Assembly: GCA_020726505.1 (NCBI GenBank)
Contig: JAHLEZ010000003.1
Coordinates: 2,728,001-2,792,000 of the forward strand
DNA length: 64,000 nucleotides
Direction of reading: 5' to 3'
From: Leptodontidium sp. MPI-SDFR-AT-0119
Taxonomy: Eukaryota; Ascomycota; Leotiomycetes; Helotiales; Leptodontidiaceae
The position numbers and the translations under genes are program-made. Of the stretch, positions 36,901 to 50,982 are shown in pieces; positions within the stretch are counted from its first letter, which is position 1; each line of letters begins with the position of its first letter. Under the pieces are notes generated by a model, which searched no databases, had not been told where the DNA came from, and was given only the letters and a program-made list of their open reading frames with translations.

Positions 36901-37119
36901 CTGACTTTGATAAGCTATTAGCGTTGTTCGTTCGAAAATCCTTGTTTTGTTTTGGTCCCGAAGGATTCGCTTAAAAAAAAAGGGGGGGGGGGGGGGGGGG
37001 GGGGGGGGAGAAGCGAGCTAGATCGCAATCACAGCAAGAACACATCGAAAGGCCAGCTAGCGATCCAAGATACCGTCTCGTATCCAAAGGTATCATATTT
37101 ATCAATCTACTATCCAATC
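33940..37119. other. 3.2-kb intergenic region without supported genes
   Basis: Contains the 3' end of the gene at 32764 and the downstream flank of atg17. Open frames here are short or low complexity. A GAT/GAC-rich microsatellite lies near 35634-35672 and a long A/G homopolymer at 36973-37008. A possible short first exon with a GTGAGT donor occurs at about 35796-35806, but no continuation was found. Confidence 0.45.
36973..37008. repeat. A9G27 homopolymer tract
   Basis: Nine A are followed directly by 27 G on the plus strand, about 110 bp beyond the 3' end of atg17. Such a G run is rare in fungal genomes. It may be a real G-quadruplex-prone tract or an assembly or sequencing artefact. Confidence 0.9.
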
Positions 37120-38728
37120 TCACACATCCCCTCTCCTCTGCCTTTCCCTATCCCTCCTTCCAGCAGCCTCAACAACCGTTCGTTCAAGCACCGGCATACT
37201 CCCAACCGCCCAATCCTTCTCCTCCAACGGAACGAAATCCCACCTCCTTGCCGGCTTATTAACACCAGGCCACAGATCCACAGGGAGGGTAATCTCCCAC
37301 ATCAACCCTAAACCCCTCCCTCTCCTTCATATCCGCTTCATAAACCTTCTCGATCTGCTCGGCCGCCTTGCGCATGATACTCTTGACTTTCTCATCGCTC
37401 TGTTTCCGCCGGAAGACTTCCAAGATGAGACTATCGTAGGAAGAGAAATAGTTCTCGTAGAAGATGCGCATGGATTCTAGTTCGGAGAGTTGCTCTTGGA
37501 TGTTGAGTTTTGTCTCTTCCCAGTGCAGCCGGAATTCCTGGCTGGCGATTATGTAGCCCGGGAGGCGGGCGCCTACAGCTTCGAGCATAGAGTAAGCGGT
37601 TGTGGTCTCGTTATGTGTGCGTGTGAGGATGGAGACGTGCTCGATTATCTCGTCATGTTTGGCTTCCATGTCATTCAAGTAGTCGCGCAACTCCATTACT
37701 ACATCATCGACCTGAGCCGCGTCTTTCTCCAGCACGTCGAGCATCTCTTTCCTTTCTTCTTCAGATATGGGATTATCGGCTGTGGGATCGTTCTCGGTAT
37801 TCATTACACCTGAGACGGACACGGGTTCCGCTTCTGGTGGTTGGGAGGATGCTGCCTTGCGTACGGCTGCATATCCGCCTTCTGTGTGTCGGATGGCATT
37901 GACGCAGAGATCGAAATGCGAGACTAGAGAGTCAAGTAGTGCTGCCATTTCTTGGGCGTTGGTTTCGAGTGTGTGGAGATGGCTTGGAATTGGGGAGGAG
38001 AGATCGTCGTGGGATTGAGAGGCACTTGACTGAGGGGAGGCTTTCATGGCTGCTTTGAGGGTGCGGAGGTCATCGTCGAAGGAGAGTATGGAAGAGTCGA
38101 ACTCAGTTTGTGCTTCCTAGAAGGTATTAGATTTGGGTTGAGGTCGAGAAGTGTAGCTTTACCTTAGCTTCCCGTATTGACTCCTTCAGAGCATCTCGCA
38201 TAGTCTCTACTCCTTGTTCATCCACGAAATCCAGTAAGCTTCGAGGTTCTTCCTTCTCAGGTCTGAATGCAGCTTCCACCATTGTAGACCGCAGAATATC
38301 CATCGTCGATTCCAGCCTTGCATTTGCAGAATCTAGAGTTCGTATAACATTCTATCGCAATCAGCCTGGGTATCTCTTCCTTCCTGGATTGAAGCTACCT
38401 TGAAATCCCGTTGTCCATCCTTGTACACACTCTCAATACCTCCCCTAACCCTCCTCAATATCTTGACTTGTTCCGATATGCCCCTCCTCAAGAAACCTGT
38501 ACGAGCACTCAACACTACACTCTCCTCCAGAGCCGAACGGGCAGATGTCACAATCTCGTTTGCACGCCATACCGTACTGATAGAAGCCAGAGACCGTTTC
38601 GAAGCAAGTAGGTGGGTGACGAGAGTTTCTAGGGAGATATCGTGATGCGTCATGGAGCGAGAATGGGACTGGGAATTTGATTGAGAAAGTGAAGCCTGGC
38701 TGCGGCTTGTTGGTGGTGAGACCGACAT
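37120..38728 (-). CDS. atg17: Autophagy-related protein 17, apparent frameshift near 3' end
   Basis: Exons are 38399-38728, 38163-38351 and one ending at 37259 in the original frame (458 aa). The protein starts MSVSPPTSRSQ. It is almost wholly coiled coil, with RDFKNVIRTLDSANAR, LDFVDEQGVETMRDALKESIREAK, YLNDMEAKHDEIIEHV and SMRIFYENYFSSYDSLILEV, as in the crescent-shaped scaffold Atg17. Atg17 organises the phagophore assembly site with Atg29, Atg31 and Atg13/Atg1. At about 37295-37300 the frame slips: after FRVDVGDY the family-typical LPVDLWPGVN continues in the next frame and runs to a stop at 37120, giving about 500 aa in all. One extra base in a three-C run explains this. It may be a sequence error, since the rest of the gene is clean. 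Confidence 0.88.
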
Positions 38729-41109
<2,381 letters not shown>

Positions 41110-42095
41110 AAGGGGAAGCAAGCATAGAGGGTAGAATAGAGGAATGAGCTTATGCACGATCAGATGTATTGATCGATGTATTGTAGAGTAGATCATATCG
41201 AATAGAAAGATGATTTGGGGTAGCAACGTTTGGCTACTAGCTACTTACTCTATTTGTCATTGTTCAATTGACTTCTCTCCACCTCCACTATCTTTGTGGC
41301 ATCAACTCAACTTAACCGAACTCAAGCCAGCTGAAGAGATGACCGGTTCTTCCTTCTACAGAGACCCTTCCTACTTCTCCACTCTTATCCAAAAGTCCCA
41401 AAGCTTCTCCCCATGAGGAAACTACCTTAAATTCAAGTCAACACTGGTGAAAGAATATGCCAGATAGACCAAGCTCTGTATCCTAGAAGACTGTCTACGT
41501 TACACACAACCCAGAGCTTACTTTGCGAGTGGCTTTGCCATGACAAGGGAATTGAAGGGAAAGGAAAGAAAAGAAAAGAAAAGGACAGGGCAACAATTAG
41601 TAATTCCAAAGAACTATTTTCACAGGTGAGGGCTTCAAGACATCACAACACAAGGCCAGGAATCAAAACCAAACCAATATTCCACGATTCATGGATAGGA
41701 ACTTCAAGTATTTTCAATGCTTCAGTCTGTTTTGATATCTACCATCCTTATCTACACATACAAAAAGGAAAAAGGAACACCCGATCTAGCCGTCTCAACT
41801 CCTCCTCAAAGCCGGCTAATCAACCACCGAGGTAGGATCCATCGGCCAAGAAGTAGATGATCAGGTTTCAATTAGAGAGTCCGTATGGGAGAGATCAAGG
41901 TCAAAAGCTTTCCATCCAACCCAACGATCCAACCATCATTATACAACTCCATGTCCATTCGATTCCTTCAATAAACAATTTGATGTGATTTCCATTCCAT
42001 TCCTCCGGTATGTAATTCCTTCCCAATTCAGATCGCCGCTTGTTGTGAAAGAAGATTAAACTTCATCGCTATGGAAGGACAATTTGAGAAGAGAA
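41110..42095. other. Convergent intergenic region glr1 / hex1
   Basis: About 990 bp holding the 3' untranslated regions of two convergent genes. A GGAAA/AAAAG microsatellite lies at about 41552-41583. No coding signal was recognised. Confidence 0.5.
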
Positions 42096-42839
42096 TTACA
42101 GACGAGAACCGTGGATGGTCTTCATGTCGACGGCGAGCTCACGTCCCTGGTCGCTGATGACGAGGACGCGGACACTGCCACGACCAGTCTCGAAGGCCTC
42201 AGTGAGACGGGACCAGAGGCTGGATTGATCGATGACTGGAAGGTTTTGCTTGACATCACCAGTCTCCGTCATAGCAACAACTATGAAGGGTTAGCAGATG
42301 ATTAGGGTTTGGAAGCAGAAAAACTTACCGGTTCCATCTTGGAGGTCAAGAACTCGGTATTGCTTGAAGACAGGGCCGAGCATGGTCTGAACCACAACAC
42401 TTGGGCTTGGGTTGGAGATGAACGAGGACTCCTCATGCAATTGCTTGGTGAAGAGGTCAACGCCCAAGTATCTGTGTTGACCGGTGGCGGAGGAGGTGGT
42501 GATGCGGATGACTTGGCAAGGACGACCTTGGAGGATCAAGAGATCGCCGAGACGGATGTGGTGGCATGGGATGGTGACGGTGTTTGGGGTGTAGGCTGGC
42601 TCGGGGACAGGAGCTGGCAATGGGCCAGCGACAGAGCCGGGGCGCCTTCCTCCTATTGTAATGTCAATCTCTTCCCGATCAACATGGCCGTGATGATGAT
42701 GATGATGGTGACGTCCCAAGACACGGTCAGCAGCCTTGTGGATCCCGTGTCTGATGGAGTGATAGTGACCTGGTGTTCGTTTAGGTTAGGGATATGATGA
42801 CAGAGAGATTGACTTACCATCTTCATCGTAGTAACCCAT
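42096..42839 (-). CDS. hex1: Woronin body major protein Hex1, AUG-initiated short form
   Basis: Predicted 215 aa from exons 42818-42839, 42329-42769 and 42096-42280, with 48-nt introns. The start MGYYDEDG continues across the first intron into HYHSIRHGIHKAADRVLG. A seven-His run and GHVDREEIDITIGGRRPGS follow, and then the eIF5A-like core (NTVTIPCHHIRLGDLLILQG, GVDLFTKQLHEESS, LGPVFKQYRVLDLQDGT). The C-terminus is SRL, a peroxisomal targeting signal type 1. Hex1 self-assembles into the crystalline core of Woronin bodies, the peroxisome-derived plugs that seal septal pores after wounding. Two further exons upstream stay open in the same frame and may encode a longer isoform. Confidence 0.97.
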
Positions 42840-43946
42840 CTTGTCGGATTTGCGGGTGAAACGGGGAGGGTCTACGGTCTCTTCGGAGACGTGAACGTGA
42901 GAACGTTGAGCTTGGAAGCGAGGAGGGTCGACGGTCTCTTCAGTGAAGCGGACCTCTTCTCTCTGTGTGCCTTGGAAGTGGGGAGGGTCAACAGTGGTAC
43001 CGCTGACACGGGCTTCCTCTTGGTAGGAAGATTGGAAGCGGGGAGGGTCAACAGTGGTACCGCTGACACGGGATTCCTCTTGGTAGGAAGGTTGGAAGCG
43101 AGGAGGGTCTACAGTAGCCTCGAAGCGGGTGTGTTCGTGGTAGCTTGGTTGGAAACGGGAACGGTATTCACGCTCGGCGACGTCGATCTGAGTACCTTCG
43201 TATCGGCGGCGTTGAGGACCTTCGATGTGGACAGTGGTGTCGTGGTGGTGATGATGTCTGCGGTGGGGGAGCTCGACGTCGATGTGAGTTGAGGTGTGCT
43301 TGGATGGTCTGAGGATGAGAAGATGTTAGAAGGATGATCGATGGAAGAAGATGTCGGTGAAGGGTTACTGTGTCAACAAACTAGAAGGAAAAGAGGCGTC
43401 GAGAAATAAATAAAGACAAATCAAATGACTAGGGCCAATGTAGATCGGGCGCTTGGACTAGCAATTTGACCAATTCTCAACTGAGAAACATGGCTTGGGG
43501 ACACGAGGGCAGGTGGATCTCCTCGTTGTAGAGCTGGAGTGGCTGCTGCACCGGAAGTGATCCGCTGCCCAGATGCACGAACAACAAACAAACAAAAACC
43601 ATAACAACATGGCAGATGGAGGAATTCATAAATCGAGCAGATGCCCTGGATAAAAACTGACTGACCTGCTTTCCTCGCGGATGTAGATATCTTCCCTGCG
43701 GCTCGGACGGTGGTGATGTTCCTCTTCACGAGTGATGTGGACCTCTTCCTGGAACTGGTCGTTGCGTGGAGGGAGATTGACGGAGAAAGAGGATTGACCT
43801 TCCCGTCCGACGCGCTGCTCTTGTGGTAGTTTGATTTCACCCTCGACGTGAGTCTGGGTGGTTGTTGCTAAATCGTCGCTCCGGTACGACGATGGGAAGA
43901 TGCTGAAGGGGATCGGGACGCGGGCGTCAAAGTCCAGGTTGACGAC
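42840..43946 (-). other. ATG-free in-frame upstream exons of hex1 (possible non-AUG N-terminal extension)
   Basis: Reading upstream from the hex1 ATG, the frame stays open through 42840-43308. It then crosses a 357-nt intron (43309-43665; GTCAGT...CAG) and continues through 43666-43946, where a TAG closes it. The translation is clearly protein-like: VEGEIKLPQEQR, FSVNLPPRNDQFQEEVHITREEE, THIDVELPH, a His run, and five TVDPP(R/H)F units, with high third-position GC. Neither exon contains ATG in any frame. A CTG at 43935-43937, with A at -3 and G at +4, lies three codons inside the open frame. From there to the hex1 ATG is 247 codons. Longer Hex1 isoforms are known in other moulds; non-AUG initiation here is inference. 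Confidence 0.75.
42981..43100 (-). repeat. 60-bp tandem repeat in the hex1 extension
   Basis: Two adjacent copies (42981-43040 and 43041-43100) with only a few differences encode the 20-residue unit read as TVDPPRF followed by Q(P/S)SYQEE(S/A)RVSGT. A diverged third unit and the flanking TVDPPRF motifs extend the pattern. Confidence 0.9.
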
Positions 43947-46200
43947 CTATAAGGCGAGATCTCTTCTCGAATGCCTTTCGACGTGCGCGAAAGGAAGACA
44001 AGAAGGGGTCTCTTGCTTCTTGGTGAAAGAAGGGGAAGAAAGCGTATATGACGCTTCTTGACGCTGTCTTTCGATGGATGGATTTATGAGAAATTGAGGG
44101 TGTAGAGGTGAGGGTATGGGTGATTGGAATGTGGAAAGGGAAGATGGTTTGAGAGGTGTGGAGGAATGGAAGGTCCTGTGCTTTTGAGCGCAAGGGTTCT
44201 GTTGTGAAATAAGCGGGTGGTGTTGACTTTCTTGTTTACGCGCTAAGGTGTGGAGCTAGCCAGGGGTTTTGAAGGGGAGCTAGTCTGGAATGGGCCAAAA
44301 GGAAAGTGGAAGGCTGGCCCAAGCTCAAGCTTGATATTCTGCTGGAGCAACTTCAGAAGAAGAGATGATTGGACAACTCGAGAACGGAGGACTTTTGAAA
44401 GGTGATTGAGAGATATGATTGGATCTGTTTTGGAGATAAGAGGGGCCGTTACTGTACACCGTAGATGTGCCCATAATTTTGAACTGTGTTTGGCGACTTC
44501 TACTTCGTCGACATGTGGCGGGTGGGTGAGCAACGGCAGAGCTTCAACAGGGGGGGTTGGCCAGCCCAGCCATAATCGATGCATCATGAAGTGAAGTCCG
44601 TATCAAACTCAATAATTGGACAACCCCAAAGTCTCTTTGATTGGGTATTACACGTACACCTCCAATGAGAAACTTCTGAGTTTACTGGTACGGGGATCGA
44701 GGTTTGAGCTTCAGAGCTTCTTCATTAGACTCTTGATTGTTTCACCGAACATCGTATCTTTTTCCGTGCTTCCTTTTTGTTTGGCTTGTGTACCGTATCT
44801 TCTAACGGCGGGGAACTTTTCATTACCTGCAGTAGTCAAAAGCTAGAAACATGTCTTTGATTTCCAGTTGGTGGGGAGATTTAGATCTAGATGTCAAAAG
44901 TTACATTCCCCCTTTCCCTTTCGGCAACTTCATACAGGAGCTTCACCTTCACGAGCTCAACAGCTAGGCAACCTCTTCGAAATACTTCCTCCAATTCGTC
45001 AGTTACAATACATTTCGGAATGGTGTGCAGGATTATTACGCATTCTTGCACCTTCTCTGCGTCTCCCAAGCCGTAAGATCTCCCACTGGCCACGGCCAGT
45101 CAACTCACCAACCTCTCCGCTACACCAAAAGTCAACACACCATGCAGATGCAGATGCAGATGCAGCACCCGCATCAAACACGCAGCCAAACAGCCTCACA
45201 AAACCCACCACCCACCTCCAATGGAGAGCCCAGGAGAGAAAGTTCAGCTCAGCCTGACGACGCGCTCAGGACCTCCCATGTTCGCGGTGTGCATTAAATC
45301 TCGCTCGTGGAACACAATTATTGGACAACGAAGTTATGCAAGTCTGCTGTTTGCCAGCCCCTTTGCTTTTTCTCTTCACATGTCACCTCACCAAACACGA
45401 AGCCCAACCACCCGTCTTTCTCTTCTCTCTCACGGCCCTCCAAGAATTCCCGTCTCTCTTCTCCAGTTTTCGAAGAGTTACCTTTGATCATTTAGCATCA
45501 AAAAAACTCTGTTCAATATCACAAGTCCCGGAAATTGACACCACCGAGGTCCAAGGCGCCCGTCCCACTTATTACAAACAGGATCGCCATGTATCCCATA
45601 GCAACGAGGTATTTCGGGCTGCGGGACCCGAACCGAGCTGGGATTAGAGCTTGAGGCTAGTGAGCTAGTGCCCGACCAAGCTCCACTTCAGCTGGCTCGC
45701 GCCATCACGAGGATTCGTGGGCTCCCAAGGTTGTCCTGCGGCTTTCAGAGGCTCCGAAGGTTTGTTTTGTTTGTTTGTTCAGAAAGTCAAATCATGACGA
45801 TGGTGATGGTGATGAACATGCACTGATGTTCAAGTGAACGATTTTCTCGTATCTTTGCGGGCTCATTGTCCAGTAGGAGCTGGTTCGTTTTGAGTCTTGG
45901 GACGAAGTTTATCCATGGAGCTGCCCTCCAGCAAAATTCTACCTTTCCTTCATTCAATTTGCTCATCATCTTCGTTTGTTTATATGTCTCTTCATTTACT
46001 GTTTCAACTTCATCGCCTTTGATCAAACTCTACCAAATTAAAATTCTTCAAGTCTGGCCAACGAGTTCTGTTAAGTCTTAATTTCGCACTCCGAGAATCT
46101 TCCAGTACACAAATCAAGAGTCATGCGGCAACAGCTTCTCATCCACCTCTTCTTTCGCCCCCTTCCCATTAACACTCTGCCCAATATCCAGCACACCCTC
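43947..46200. promoter_or_regulatory. hex1 upstream region and intergenic to hmgA
   Basis: On the minus strand, 43950-44240 is C/T-rich and ATG-free, as expected of the hex1 core promoter and leader. The next minus-strand ATG upstream is at about 44472. A CAGATG microsatellite lies at about 45143-45166. Between 44240 and 46200 no gene is supported; open frames are short and lack family features. Confidence 0.45.
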
Positions 46201-47625
46201 CTAACTCCCATCAACACGATTACTCACCTTCTTTACTCCCTCAGGAATCTTGAAATGCGGCTGCAACGGCGTCCAACTCTCTTCGTTATAATCCCCCTGC
46301 ACCTTCCTACAAGTCTTCAACCCCCATTCCGTCACCCCAACCATAAAGCAGCTCTCAAACATGAATGCCATACTTCCCTCTCCGACCTTCATCGGTTTCA
46401 GGTGTGCGCCTGAGGCTTTTTCGTGCGTACCTGCATCAGGTCCATGGGCACTCATCACATTGTGGAGACTTGCTCCAGCGGGTTGGAATCCACCTCCTGT
46501 TTTGGCATCATATTCACCTCCGATCAAGCCCATGAATTCGGACATCGTGTTGCGGTGGTACCAGGGAGGGCGGAAAGTATCTTCGCCCACGAGCCAACGT
46601 GGAGGGAAGATTACGAAGTCTGCTACCGCTGTACCAACATGGTCTGAAGGGGCGGAGAGGACAGTGAAGATGCTAGGATCGGGGTGATCAAAAGAGACGG
46701 AACCGATGGTATTGAATCGACCGAGGTCGTACTTGTATGGATAATACAGACCGTGCCAAGCTACCACATCGTAAGGAGTGTGGTTTTGCTCAGCAGCGAA
46801 GAGATGGCCGTTGAATTTAGAGAGAATGGTGTAGGTGTCTGTCGTGCCCTCTTCGTATGCTGCGACAGGAGCTTGGAAATCTCGAGCATTCGCCAGACAA
46901 TTGGATCCAATGGGACCGAGTTCTGGAAGTTGGAAATGCCCCTGGTACAACTCCAAGATGTATCCCCTTACTGGTCCTTCTGGCAGTTCAACTCGATATC
47001 TGATTCCCCGTGGGATGACGCAGATCTCGTTGTGACGAACGAGGATTCTGCCAAGCTCGGTCTGGATGTCCAATACACCATGCTGAAGCACGATTAAGAA
47101 GTCTCCGTCGGCAGAGTAGAAGGCAGAGTTCTCGTCCATGCTCTTCCCAGCTGCGAATATGAAGATGCCCAATCCCGTCTTCATCGTAGGATCTCCCGCT
47201 CCAGCGACCAACTTCAAACTGTGTACCCAATCCACCGTCTCATCCAGGTCAAAGGGATCCCACCGCAGCTGGTTCGGGATCTGATGTAGCTTGTCTCCTT
47301 CGGGATTCGTGTTATATGTGGAAGCTTCGCGGGCATTGAAGGGAGAGTGTGCGGCGGAGGGGAGGACGCGGTACAGCCATGTCTGTTGGTTCTCGTGGCG
47401 GGGTGCTGTGAATGCTGTACCAGACAACTTCTCGGCGTAGAGACCATAAGGAGGTTTTTGAGGAGAGTTGGCTGCTATGGGAAGAGCTCCAACCACTGCT
47501 TCGGATCTGCATATCTTTTAGAACGGTGCGCAATTAGTAATTCTGGAGATATCTTACTCGTGGTAAGAGTTGAAGCCATTCTGGTATTTGTATTTTTCTG
47601 GGGTGCTGAACTTCGTGACAGGCAT
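46201..47625 (-). CDS. hmgA: Homogentisate 1,2-dioxygenase
   Basis: Predicted 457 aa. Exon 1 (47558-47625) begins [18 protein letters not shown], a 51-nt intron follows, and exon 2 is 46201-47506. Iron-dependent dioxygenase that opens the ring of homogentisate to maleylacetoacetate in Phe/Tyr catabolism. Conserved parts include [28 protein letters not shown], the Fe ligands His and Glu in [11 protein letters not shown] (about residues 340-346) and the third ligand His in [12 protein letters not shown]. The C-terminal end [17 protein letters not shown] is slightly unusual but no frame problem is seen. The usual partners (fumarylacetoacetase, maleylacetoacetate isomerase) are not adjacent in this window. 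Confidence 0.96.
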
Positions 47626-49007
47626 AGTTGCGGTTGTGTTCAAAATCGAGGATCGTATTCTTTCGAGCAGAAACTTCAGAGGGGTAGGAATTATATTAAT
47701 GCCATAAAGAACAGGTAGCCTATATATTCATTCACTGCCTTGCTGATACTTCAAGGGAGGGAGGAAAGGGCGGAAGCTACCCCACACCAGCTCGGGTCAA
47801 GAATCTGGGGCTGCGGAAGCTGCGGCATTGATTCCGCGAGGGGTGGATGGATTAAATTCACCATCGGGAAACCGGGTTTGAGCCGGATGCTACAATACGT
47901 ACACGCCTAGATCTTCTAAAGGGACGGGCTTTGTTCTCCCAGCTGTCTAGGACACAAGACATACGAATACCTGAGGGTGAGCCGTCGACAATACCAGAGA
48001 TGGACATCTCCAGCCATGATTCAATCAGATCCTGAATGTGAATCATCTAAAGCCAATACAATCATGACAGACGAGTTGAATACATGGACACCCCCAACCT
48101 AAGCTCCAAGCACATACGATTGGAACAACACCCATGTCTTGAGTTCGGAAAGACATAATCTTACGATTACATGAAAGGCGAACTTCCGGATTCCGTACAT
48201 TGGGAGCTCGCTCAACACAGAAGTCTTTATAGATGTTAACTAGATTAAAAGCTTTGTGGCAGGAGAGCAACTAGTCCACCCAATGCTTTGTGGATCAACT
48301 CAAGCTTCAATTTTCGAGCATCCCACGGCCTATGTTATCTTACATCCTCACAACTGGAACCACCAGAGCCATGCCACGGAATTACCGTTTCAGCGCCTTC
48401 TTTGCATTTCATTTCCGTCACTATGTATTTTCATTTTTTTGAAGTAACACCAATACATGCGATGCTTGTGGTTGAATGCAGAAGAGGGACTTGTGGTTCG
48501 GTTCCAGAATATTTTTTCCTCCCCGGAAGCTAGTACTCAGAGGTCCCCTCTACCAAGACTTTCCAGCCGCTACCGTACAGGCCTCTCTAGGTTGAAGTTC
48601 TTTCTCTGCAGCGACTATTATGATGTAATGCTTTGAATGTTGGACTTCTCCTCAAACTTCGCTTTATCCAGTCGGTACGACAGTTTGAGAGATGGGAGGC
48701 TAGTTCGTATATGAAGTTTGAGATTTTTAACCTCTGATCTGGTCAAGTCCCAGCCTCGTATCAGTACTTTCCTCGTTTCGTTGTCTTGAGCCTCTCGCTG
48801 CTCAGAACAATTGGCAATGTAACTTCAAAATTTGATCGAACTGTTTTTACCCTTCAATTGACCCGCACTATATTCTGACGTATGTCGTATCTCGTACACG
48901 ATGATCTCTCATCGTGACTATAGATATCTTCACTGCTTGAGTACGAAGACGGATTCGTATGTTTCTTTCTGTTAGAATTCACCTTTCAATACCCTAACCC
49001 GAACTAC
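47626..49007. other. Intergenic, nothing recognised
   Basis: About 1.4 kb upstream of hmgA and before the SDR pseudogene. It contains the hmgA promoter. No coding signal or RNA gene was recognised. Confidence 0.4.
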
Positions 49008-49932
49008 AAGGCGTCATCATTCGTGATTGTTGGAGCCTCCCGCGGCCTAGGGGTTCGTTGTTCTTTCTTATCCATATTGCCCCGGAGAAAGGTTGACTCG
49101 CACTGCCAGTTCGCATGGCTTCAGTACTTGAGCAAAGATCCCAACAACACGGTTATAGGACTTGCCCGGAAGCCACCTCCAGTCGAGGAACGTCTTGCAA
49201 AAGAAGGCATTACCAAAGTCCATATTCTACACGGTGATATGTCAGATCACCAATCTCTCGCAATCGTCGCCTCGTCTGCTGCATCAATCCTCCAAAATGG
49301 TGCCTTGGATGTCATCATCGTCAATGGTATACTGCCATGAATGAAACGCTTAAAATCGCGTCCTCAGGATTTGCCTGTCAACATGAGTTACTTCAACAAG
49401 ATATGCACGCAAGTCTCGATGTCAATGTCATTGGAGTAGTCAACTCCATCAACTCTTTCCTTCCCCTGATTCTCAAGGGCAAGGCTAAGAAGATCATGGT
49501 CATCTCGACTGGAGGGGCAGACCCAGATCTAGCTGTAGCATACAACCTTCCGTACCAGTTTACAATGTGTGTGATGAAAGCAGCACTGAATATAGTTGTT
49601 GCCAAGTTCGCAGCAGAGCTGAAATCCCGACATGTCAAGGTATTGGCATTATCGCCGGGGTAGTTGCTACTGCAAAATTTCCACGTATGTACATCAACAA
49701 TCTGTTTCTCGGGATCAAGTTTGATTCTGACTACTTTCGGGCTGCAGCATCTGAAGAAGACATGGAATTTTTCTCGACCTTGCTTGGGACTTTCGAGAGG
49801 GTGTATCCAGAATAGTCAGGATCCATGACACCTTTGGAGAGTGTCGAGCATCAGATGAAGGTCATTGAGAACTTGATTATATCAGACACTGGCAAGTTTC
49901 TGAGCCACTGGGGGAATAAGAATTGGTTGTGA
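49008..49932 (+). pseudogene. Degenerate short-chain dehydrogenase
   Basis: A whole SDR can be followed, but in pieces. It opens with ASSFVIVGASRGLG at 49011, preceded by AAG instead of a start ATG. A likely intron with a weak GTTCGT donor follows, then a segment with YLSKDPNNTVIGLARK. The frame breaks at about 49330-49340, after DVIIVNG, then resumes with NVIGVVNSINSFLPLI. It breaks again at about 49662, after LALSPG, resumes with VVATAKFPRMYINN, and meets an in-frame TAG after FERVYPE (about 49813). Family-like sequence ending GKFLSHWGNKNWL continues to a TGA at 49932. The catalytic Tyr of YxxxK is also missing (MCVMK). Lesions at five points make a functional gene very unlikely. Confidence 0.82.
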
Positions 49933-50982
49933 TACCAGCCAATGTATCTGAGCGCAATTCGCTGCTCACTCCTTCCGTTCTTGCACTTGATTCGCTTCTG
50001 ACCATATTTGACCGATAAATGTGTGGATGACAAAGGATATCAAATGACCCAAATCGACCCGAACAACCCGATGCCTCTGTTTACTTTCGTACCTGCATCT
50101 CCGTTTCTGTTTCACTCCAACTGCAGTAGATTCCAACTGTACCCAAGGAGAGGCGTCAAGGAGGGAAATGTCCGGATATCGACTTCCAACAACACCTGCT
50201 TCATCCGAAGGTGTTCTACGTTTCTTCCATGTTGCCAAGTGATAGCAGAAGCATTTAAGACATTCCACGCTCTGGCTGATCTGGAGATTGTCTAACCACA
50301 TTCATCCAAATTAAGCAGCACGGCCCGGCCAGCCTTTCTCGCTCTCTAATGAACCTCTCGTCTGGTTCTCTCACTGCGAGTCCAATCACACCATCACTTC
50401 GCCTCGTTTGTTCTCAGCCCGAGTTCGATCGCCACCCGAGACTGAGGAAATCACCACATCGCAGACGCCTCCAGACCTCGAGTCTCTCGGCCTCTACACG
50501 CCTGATTCCACCCCCTCATTACCCGACACGGTCTCCGACCGACTCTCCCATCCCCACATTCTTAAAGCAGACGAGGCGACAGTATATTTGTCTGGTCCAT
50601 ACGGTGCCTAGATTACCCCGTCAACTTTCTCGGGACAGAAGCTCATCAAGACCTTCATCTATATCCCGTGTCATTTGACTTCCTTGCTCATATTTGCGCT
50701 TGTTTTCTGCGAATCGCAGTCGGGAGGGACGAATGGAAATTCAGAAACCTTCGGCCCGTGATAGAGTGTGGAGAGCGCCAACGTTGGTGATGAGTTGGGT
50801 AGAGTAGAGTAGAGTAGATAGGCTGCGCGTGAGTGAGACACGATGTTGTCACTGGCTAAGAGGTAGCATATATGAGGGGGGTTATTCCGCTGCTCTTTCT
50901 TGTGTCTTGTTCAGTTTGCGCCAGGATTCAGCCTTCCCAGCCTTCTCTTCAGCCTCCCTCCAGCCCGTTGTGGTTTTGAGAT
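49933..50982. other. Intergenic with a possible coding remnant
   Basis: About 1.05 kb upstream of the LPMO gene. Between about 50408 and 50770 a protein-like string (HILKADEATVYLSGPYG, then in another frame DYPVNFLGTEAHQDLHLYPVSFD) can be followed only with a frame change near 50610. It may be a gene relic or chance. AGAGT repeats lie near 50802-50819. The LPMO promoter must be in the last few hundred bases. Confidence 0.3.
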
